The notes under the pieces were generated by a model, which did not search any database, was not told where the DNA came from, and worked only from the letters and a program-made list of their open reading frames with translations. 64,000 bases of DNA, from contig NZ_CADFEI010000001.1 of the NCBI RefSeq assembly GCF_902833225.1, positions 558,001 to 622,000 on the forward strand, in the 5' to 3' direction. Positions 58,895 through 64,000 of this stretch are shown piece by piece; within the stretch, counting starts at the first letter, position 1, and every line of letters starts with the position of its first letter. The DNA is from Burkholderia sp. BCC1644. Lineage in GTDB: Bacteria; Pseudomonadota; Gammaproteobacteria; Burkholderiales; Burkholderiaceae. Position numbers and translations under genes: made by a program.

Positions 58895-60283
58895 ATGTCC
58901 CGGGAACCCACACACTCCGCGCTGCTCTGGATCGTCGCCGCTGCGTTCTTCATGCAGTCGCTCGACACGACGATCGTCAACACCGCGCTGCCTTCGATCG
59001 CCCAAAGCCTGCATGCGTCGCCGCTCGCGATGCAGCCCGTCGTGGTCGCCTACACGCTGATGATGGCGATGCTCACGCCGGCGTCCGGCTGGCTCGCCGA
59101 CCGGTTCGGCACGCGCCGCGTGTTCTCGGTCGCGATCCTCGTGTTCGTGCTCGCGTCGATCGGCTGCGCGGCGTCGCATACGCTCGGCCAGCTCGTCATT
59201 GCGCGTGCCGTGCAGGGCATCGGCGGCTCGATGCTGCTGCCGATCGGGCGGCTGGCCGTGCTGCGCCGCGTGCCGGGCGAACAGTACGTCGCGGCGATCG
59301 CGTTCGTGTCGATCGCCGGCCAGCTCGGCCCGATCGTCGGGCCGACGCTCGGCGGCTGGCTCACGCAGGCGATTTCGTGGCACTGGGTGTTCATCGTCAA
59401 CGTGCCGGTCGGCGTGGTCGGCTTCATTGCTGTGCAGCGCTACCTGCCGCACGACCAGGCGACCCAGCCGCCGCCGTTCGACTTCATCGGCTGTGCGCTG
59501 CTGTCGGTTGCGATGATCGCGCTGTCGCTCGCGATCGACCCGCCGATGCCTGCGCATCGCGCCGCCTGGGCGGCCGCGCTCGCCGTGGCCGGCCTCGCGA
59601 GCGCGCTCGCGTACCTGCCGCATGCGCGGCGGCGTGCGCAGCCGCTGTTCCGGCTCGGGCTGTTCCGCGAGCCGAACTTCGGTTCCGGGCTGCTCGGCAA
59701 CCTGCTGTGCCGGATCGGCACGAGTTCGGTGCCGTTCATGCTGCCGCTGCTGATGCAGGTGCAGCTCGGCTATACGCCACTGCAGTCGGGGCTGATGATG
59801 CTGCCGGCCGCGATCGCCGGCGTGATCGCGAAACGCTGGATCGCGCCGCTCGTGAAGCGCTTCGGCTACGCCACGTTTCTGGTCGTGAATACGGGAATCG
59901 TCGGCTGCGCGATCGCGGGGTTCGCGCTGGTGTCGGCGCGGCCGGCGCCGGTGCTGGAGGGAGTGCTGCTGATCGTGTTCGGCGCCGCGAATTCGATGCA
60001 GTTCGCGGCGATGAACGGCGTGACGCTCAAGGGGCTGTCGCATGCCGACGCCGGCAGCGGCAACAGCCTGTTCACGATGATGCAGATGCTCGCGATGGGC
60101 CTGGGCGTGTCGATCGGCGGCGGGCTCGTGAACCTGTTCGCCGCCTATCAGGGCTCGATGGCGCACGGATTCATGCTGTCGTTCGCGTGCATGGGGGTCG
60201 TCACGTTGCTGTCGTCCGCCGTGTTCCGGCGGATCGATACGGCAGCGCCGCCAACGAACGCGGCGGCGCGACCGTCCGCGTAA
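58895..60283 (+). CDS. MFS transporter of the DHA2 drug:proton family
   Basis: This is a 462-residue inner-membrane protein with about 14 hydrophobic segments. Typical DHA2 motifs: LDTTIVNTALPSIAQSL in the first helix (motif D1), GWLADRFGTRRV (motif A) and IGGSMLLPIGRLAVLRRVP followed by GQLGPIVGPTLGGWL (motif C). These proteins export drugs or toxic compounds. The divergent LysR regulator probably controls it. The N-terminus is read from the ATG at 58895. No link to steroid transport can be shown. Confidence 0.88.
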   Translation: MSREPTHSALLWIVAAAFFMQSLDTTIVNTALPSIAQSLHASPLAMQPVVVAYTLMMAMLTPASGWLADRFGTRRVFSVAILVFVLASIGCAASHTLGQLVIARAVQGIGGSMLLPIGRLAVLRRVPGEQYVAAIAFVSIAGQLGPIVGPTLGGWLTQAISWHWVFIVNVPVGVVGFIAVQRYLPHDQATQPPPFDFIGCALLSVAMIALSLAIDPPMPAHRAAWAAALAVAGLASALAYLPHARRRAQPLFRLGLFREPNFGSGLLGNLLCRIGTSSVPFMLPLLMQVQLGYTPLQSGLMMLPAAIAGVIAKRWIAPLVKRFGYATFLVVNTGIVGCAIAGFALVSARPAPVLEGVLLIVFGAANSMQFAAMNGVTLKGLSHADAGSGNSLFTMMQMLAMGLGVSIGGGLVNLFAAYQGSMAHGFMLSFACMGVVTLLSSAVFRRIDTAAPPTNAAARPSA

Positions 60284-60292
60284 GCGCGGCCG

Positions 60293-60673
60293 TCAGTTCG
60301 CCTGCCGCCGCTCGACCACCCGCTTGAGCACCCAGCGGATCGACGAACCGTCGGCCGGCGGCTGCGCGACGTGGTATTCGTCGATTTCAAGCGTGTACAG
60401 GTATCCGGGCTGATAGGCGAACCCTTCGATGCCGGCGTACCACAGGCTCCACGGCTCGCTCGGGCTGCTGCGCACCTGCAGGCACTCCATCGGCGCGACG
60501 CCCGTGCAGCGCGCGGACTGCGGCGCGACGTAGACAGTCTTGGTCACGGGCTTGCCGTCGGCCGGGCGGGCCGCATTCGGCGCCGTGGCGGCCGCGTCGG
60601 TCTGGCATCCGGCGAGGAGCGCGCTGCCGGCAATCACGGCCGCGCCGAGCAACGTTCGGGTCTTGTGAATCAT
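60293..60673 (-). CDS. DUF4377-type lipoprotein
   Basis: This is a 126-residue lipoprotein. The signal peptide with lipobox (SALLAGC, Cys at residue 23) is followed by a short linker. A domain with KTVYVAPQSARCTGVAPMECLQVR, SLWYAGIEGFAYQPGYLYTLEID and WVLKRVVER resembles DUF4377, found in small exported bacterial proteins of unknown role. Two Cys (CTGVAPMEC) may form a disulfide. It is convergent with the MFS gene, only 9 bases apart. Confidence 0.8.
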   Translation of the reverse strand: MIHKTRTLLGAAVIAGSALLAGCQTDAAATAPNAARPADGKPVTKTVYVAPQSARCTGVAPMECLQVRSSPSEPWSLWYAGIEGFAYQPGYLYTLEIDEYHVAQPPADGSSIRWVLKRVVERRQAN

Positions 60674-60897
60674 CTGATGTTCCTCTGGAAGCGTTGGAGG
60701 GCCGATTAGACGACCGGCGCGACGAGAAAGTTCACAAATACCTTACAGAACGCACTCGACCACCCTCATTCATGGGATGTCGCGCGCGAACCGATACGTT
60801 ACCGTGTTCCGGTTACGCCACGCGCATCGCCGCCGGCGGTCCGAACGTGCACGCCAGGCGCGCTGCGACCCGGCGGCCGCAACAGGAGACATCCCGA

Positions 60898-62073
60898 ATG
60901 ACCACGGCGCCCCCGGCCCCGCCGCCGAACCTTGCCCAATCGAAACTGACGCTCGAGCAGTTCGACGCCCTGCTCACGACCATCTACGAAGGCCCGCTCG
61001 AAGACGTGCCGTGGGGCGCCGCGCTCGAGCAGATCCGCGTGCACCTGCACGCGAACTACGTGACGATGATCCTGCGCTGGCCGGCCAGCGGGCAGACGGG
61101 GCTGATGATCAACGCGTCCGAGGCGAGTGCGCCGCTGACGGGCGTCGCGTCGTACAACACCTACTACTACGCACTCGATCCGTTCGTGAACCTGCCGGCC
61201 GATCGCGTCGTCACCGTCGACGAATTGCTCGGCGTCGGCGTCTGGCGCAACAGCGCGATGTATGCCGAATTCCTGCAGCCGTTCGACGTCGGCTATCTGA
61301 TGGGCGCCGACCTGCGCACGCACGACGGCGTCGAGTGCCGCTTTCGCGTCTGCCGTCCGCATCGTGGCCATGCGTTCTCGGCGGCCGACAAGGCCGTCTG
61401 CAACGCGCTGCTGCCGCACCTGAAGCGCGCGGTGCGGCTGCACGCGAAGTTCGGGATGGTCGAATCCGAGCGCACGCTGTATGCGAGCACGATCGACCGT
61501 ATGCTCGTCGGCACCGCGATTCTCGACGAGCGCGGCACGATCATGCGGACCAACTCCGTCGCCGACGAGATCTTCGCCGAATGCGACGGCCTGCGCGTGC
61601 GCGGCGGCACGCTCGAAGCGTCGTATCCGCTGGAGGACCGCAAGCTGCAGAAGCTGATCCGCCAGGTGCTCGCGGAACGCACGGGCGTCACGCCGTCGGT
61701 CGCGCACGCGATCGCGGTGCCGCGCCCGTCCGGCAAGCCGCGGCTCGGCGTGCTGATCCGTGCGGTACCGTTGAGCGAGTGGTCGGAGGACAATCCGCGC
61801 CGGCCGGCGTGCGCGATCTTCATCCGCGATGCCGAGCGCAAGTCGCAGGCGTCGCACGACATCGTGCGCAAGCTGTTCGACCTCACGCCGGCCGAGACCG
61901 CGCTGGCACTCGCGCTCGTCAACGGGCAGACGCTCGAGGAAGCGGCCGACGAACTCGCGATCAGCAAGAACACCGCGCGTTCGCACCTGCGTGCGATTTT
62001 CTCGAAAACGGGCGTCACGCGGCAGGCCACGCTGGTGCGGATGTTGCTGAACAGTGTGCTGTCGCTGGGGTGA
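60898..62073 (+). CDS. LuxR-type helix-turn-helix transcriptional regulator
   Basis: This is a 391-residue regulator. The C-terminal LuxR helix-turn-helix is about residues 320-385 (FDLTPAETALALALVNGQTLEEAADELAISKNTARSHLRAIFSKTGVTRQATLVRMLL). The N-terminal half has a PAS-like region (IDRMLVGTAILDERGTIMRTNSVADEIFAECDGL, about residues 195-230) and no autoinducer-binding LuxR domain. The TeiR activator of testosterone degradation in Comamonas is of this LuxR-type HTH kind, so it is the best candidate activator of the steroid locus. The ATG at 60898 has ACAGGAGA upstream. Confidence 0.85.
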   Translation: MTTAPPAPPPNLAQSKLTLEQFDALLTTIYEGPLEDVPWGAALEQIRVHLHANYVTMILRWPASGQTGLMINASEASAPLTGVASYNTYYYALDPFVNLPADRVVTVDELLGVGVWRNSAMYAEFLQPFDVGYLMGADLRTHDGVECRFRVCRPHRGHAFSAADKAVCNALLPHLKRAVRLHAKFGMVESERTLYASTIDRMLVGTAILDERGTIMRTNSVADEIFAECDGLRVRGGTLEASYPLEDRKLQKLIRQVLAERTGVTPSVAHAIAVPRPSGKPRLGVLIRAVPLSEWSEDNPRRPACAIFIRDAERKSQASHDIVRKLFDLTPAETALALALVNGQTLEEAADELAISKNTARSHLRAIFSKTGVTRQATLVRMLLNSVLSLG

Positions 62074-62213
62074 GGGGTGCGGCATGGACTGGCGGCGGAG
62101 CCGGTTGCGGCGTTCGCGCGAAACGCTCGACGTCGCGGCGCACCAAGCCCTCGCGCACGGCTTGCGCCGATTACATTACGATGACGGCACCCATAACAAC
62201 ATGACCCTCGACA

Positions 62214-62738
62214 ATGGCCGATAAACGATCCGGGATTCCGACACGCAAGCGCCGCCTTGCCACCGCGATGACGAGCCTGCTCGTCTGCGCCGCGGCGTTG
62301 ACCGCAAGCTGGCGCGTGCAAGCGGAACAACACAACGATTTCATGAAATTCCTCACCGGGCCGACGTACGACGGCCCGGTCGCCGAACCGAAACTGCGCA
62401 CGGCGCAGGACCGCGAGTTCGCCAGGAATATTCGCGACGGCGCCTCCACCAATGAAGTGACATTCGCGAGTCGTTACATCCTGTGGACCTTTGATTGCGG
62501 ACACAGTGACAATTGCATGCGGGTATTCGCGCTCGACGCGAAAACGGGCGACGTGTACTGGTTTCCGTACATCGTGCGCGAGCTGACCATCGCGGACGAC
62601 ACCACACCGACGGACTTCCGCTCGGACAGCCGCCTGCTCGTCGTGAACGGCAAGCCCGACGGTCAACCGCGCGGCCAATACCGCTACCTGTTCGAGAACG
62701 GCAAGTTCCGGTTGCTGGACAAGCACGCGGACCGCTGA
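62214..62738 (+). CDS. Exported protein of unknown function
   Basis: This is a 174-residue protein. The N-terminus has Lys/Arg followed by a hydrophobic stretch (LATAMTSLLVCAAALTASW), a signal peptide ending near RVQA-EQ. The mature part is polar with a Cys pair in FDCGHSDNCMRV and a beta-rich middle (VFALDAKTGDVYWFPY). I do not recognise a family. It follows the LuxR gene by 140 bases in the same direction; co-transcription is possible. Confidence 0.6.
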   Translation: MADKRSGIPTRKRRLATAMTSLLVCAAALTASWRVQAEQHNDFMKFLTGPTYDGPVAEPKLRTAQDREFARNIRDGASTNEVTFASRYILWTFDCGHSDNCMRVFALDAKTGDVYWFPYIVRELTIADDTTPTDFRSDSRLLVVNGKPDGQPRGQYRYLFENGKFRLLDKHADR

Positions 62739-62920
62739 CGCCACGGCACGTGGCCGCGGGAATCATGCGGTCGTGACAGCGGCCCGCCCGGCGAGCGTCG
62801 TCGACGACCGCTTCACCGCGCATCGATCGTGTACCATCGACGCTTCCCGATACGCTTTCACGCGCTGCCTGCGTCCGCCCGGCCACGCCCGCGCGGTTCG
62901 CGCAGCGCGCCCTCCCTCGC

Positions 62921-64000
62921 ATGCCCCCACCCGTTCCGTCCGATACCGCACTGCGCCCGCTGCCGATCGATTCGCTGACCGTGCCGGCCGCGCTCGACGG
63001 ACGCGCGGGCACCAACCGCTCGGGCAGCGCGCATCCGCAGATCGCCGCGGCCAACGATCTCGACGCCGTGCGCGCATGGCTCGCGCGCTTCGTCGATACG
63101 CCGACCACGTTCCAGAACTACCGCAAGGAAGCCGAACGCCTGCTGCTGTGGGCCGTGATCGCGTGCGGCAAGCCGCTGTCGTCGCTCACGCACGAGGATC
63201 TCGTCGTCTACCGGCAGTTCCTGCTCGCGCCCGCGCCGGCCGACCTGTGGTGCGCAAACGGCGGCCGCAAGCATCCGCGCGACGATCCGCGCTGGCGGCC
63301 GTTCTACGGGCCGCTGTCGGCGGCCAGCCAGCGGCAGGCGCTGGTGATCCTGAACGTGATGTTCTCGTGGCTCGTGCAGGCCGGCTATCTGGCCGGCAAC
63401 CCGCTCGCGTTGTCGCGGCAGCGGCAGCGCCGGCCCGCACCGCGCGTCACGCGCCATCTCGGACAGCCATTGTGGCAGTCGGTCAAGGACGCGATCGCCG
63501 CGATGCCGCGCGACGATGCGCGCGCAAGCTTCCATGCGGATCGCGCGCGCTGGCTGTTCACGCTGCTGTATCTCGGCGGGCTGCGCATCACCGAAGCGGC
63601 CGACACGACGATGGGCCAGTTCTTCTGCCGGCGCGACGCGAACGGGCACGATCGCTGGTGGCTCGACGTGACGGGCAAAGGCGGCCGGCAGCGGCTCGTG
63701 CCGGCCACCGCCGAGATGATGGCCGAGCTGTCGCGTTACCGTCGCGCGCATGGCCTGCCCGCGCTGCCGTCGGACGGCGAGCCCACGCCACTCGTGCTGC
63801 CGGTCGGCCAGACGCGCAAACCGCTCACGCGCGCGGCGCTGCACCGGATCGTGAAGCAGGTGTTCCGGCACGCGGCCGACCAGCTGCGGGCGAACGGCGA
63901 AGCCGGCGACCAGCAGGCGCGCGTGCTCGAACAGGCGTCCGCGCACTGGCTGCGCCACAGCGCGGGCTCGCACATGGCCGACGGCCGTGTCGACCTGCGG
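62921..64000 (+). CDS. Tyrosine recombinase (integrase), 3' end outside window
   Basis: This is 360 residues of a site-specific recombinase cut off by the right edge. The N-terminal core-binding (SAM-like) domain is about residues 45-150. The catalytic domain shows the first Arg in LYLGGLRITEAAD, Lys in VTGKGGRQRLVP and the HxxR box in HWLRHSAGSHM; the nucleophilic Tyr must lie just beyond the window. Such enzymes move phages, islands or resolve chromosomes. No tRNA or attachment site is seen nearby. Confidence 0.85.
   Translation, partial: MPPPVPSDTALRPLPIDSLTVPAALDGRAGTNRSGSAHPQIAAANDLDAVRAWLARFVDTPTTFQNYRKEAERLLLWAVIACGKPLSSLTHEDLVVYRQFLLAPAPADLWCANGGRKHPRDDPRWRPFYGPLSAASQRQALVILNVMFSWLVQAGYLAGNPLALSRQRQRRPAPRVTRHLGQPLWQSVKDAIAAMPRDDARASFHADRARWLFTLLYLGGLRITEAADTTMGQFFCRRDANGHDRWWLDVTGKGGRQRLVPATAEMMAELSRYRRAHGLPALPSDGEPTPLVLPVGQTRKPLTRAALHRIVKQVFRHAADQLRANGEAGDQQARVLEQASAHWLRHSAGSHMADGRVDLR

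Overview
The window looks like a chromosomal segment of a Burkholderia, most likely of the cepacia complex. It is GC-rich with strong third-position GC bias, the genes are tightly packed, and it carries Burkholderia-type proteins: an 87-residue IF-1 with a proline/arginine tail, a 67-residue CspA, and OmpC-like and OmpW-like outer-membrane proteins. The genus is inferred from protein resemblance. No rRNA or tRNA gene was found.

Most of the DNA from 6 to 57 kb is a catabolic locus whose content matches the 9,10-seco pathway of aerobic steroid degradation. Rings A and B are covered by KstD (52.9-54.7 kb), KshA and KshB (26.7 and 51.4 kb), HsaA and HsaB (54.7 and 52.4 kb), the extradiol dioxygenase HsaC (45.3 kb), the C-C hydrolase HsaD (9.1 kb) and the hydratase, aldehyde dehydrogenase and aldolase HsaE, HsaG and HsaF (14.1-16.9 kb). 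Rings C and D are covered by FadD3 (49.7 kb), IpdA and IpdB (43.6-45.3 kb), IpdC (41.6 kb), an EchA20-like crotonase (40.8 kb), IpdF (33.2 kb), a FadA6-like thiolase (37.3 kb), four acyl-CoA dehydrogenases in two pairs, a MaoC hydratase, a second thiolase and several SDRs. A dedicated EtfA/EtfB pair (6.5-8.2 kb) would take electrons from the acyl-CoA dehydrogenases.

Four envelope proteins lie among these genes: a DUF1302 beta-barrel, a DUF1329 protein, an MMPL/RND permease and a YCF48-type beta-propeller. Together they could form an uptake or trafficking route for a hydrophobic substrate. A LuxR-type regulator (60.9 kb) and a LysR regulator (57.9 kb) are the nearest candidate regulators on the right. 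No KstR-like TetR repressor is present.

Layout: 0-6 kb holds a LysE exporter with its Lrp regulator, a repeat-rich lipoprotein, a cupin protein, a copper-type DUF1326/DUF2182/CusF operon and small membrane proteins. 6-10 kb is the minus-strand etf/hsaD operon. 10-16.9 kb is the plus-strand envelope and hsaEGF operon, ended by a strong terminator. 16.9-26.4 kb is an unrelated block (DUF1254 protein, HU, porin, phosphoesterase, AraC, SDR, hydrolase, IF-1, CspA). 26.7-46.2 kb is a long minus-strand catabolic operon with many ATGA overlaps. 46.4-48.1 kb holds a VapBC module and an outer-membrane protein. 48.9-57.2 kb is a second minus-strand catabolic operon. 57.4-64 kb holds accessory and regulatory genes, ending in a tyrosine recombinase cut by the window edge.
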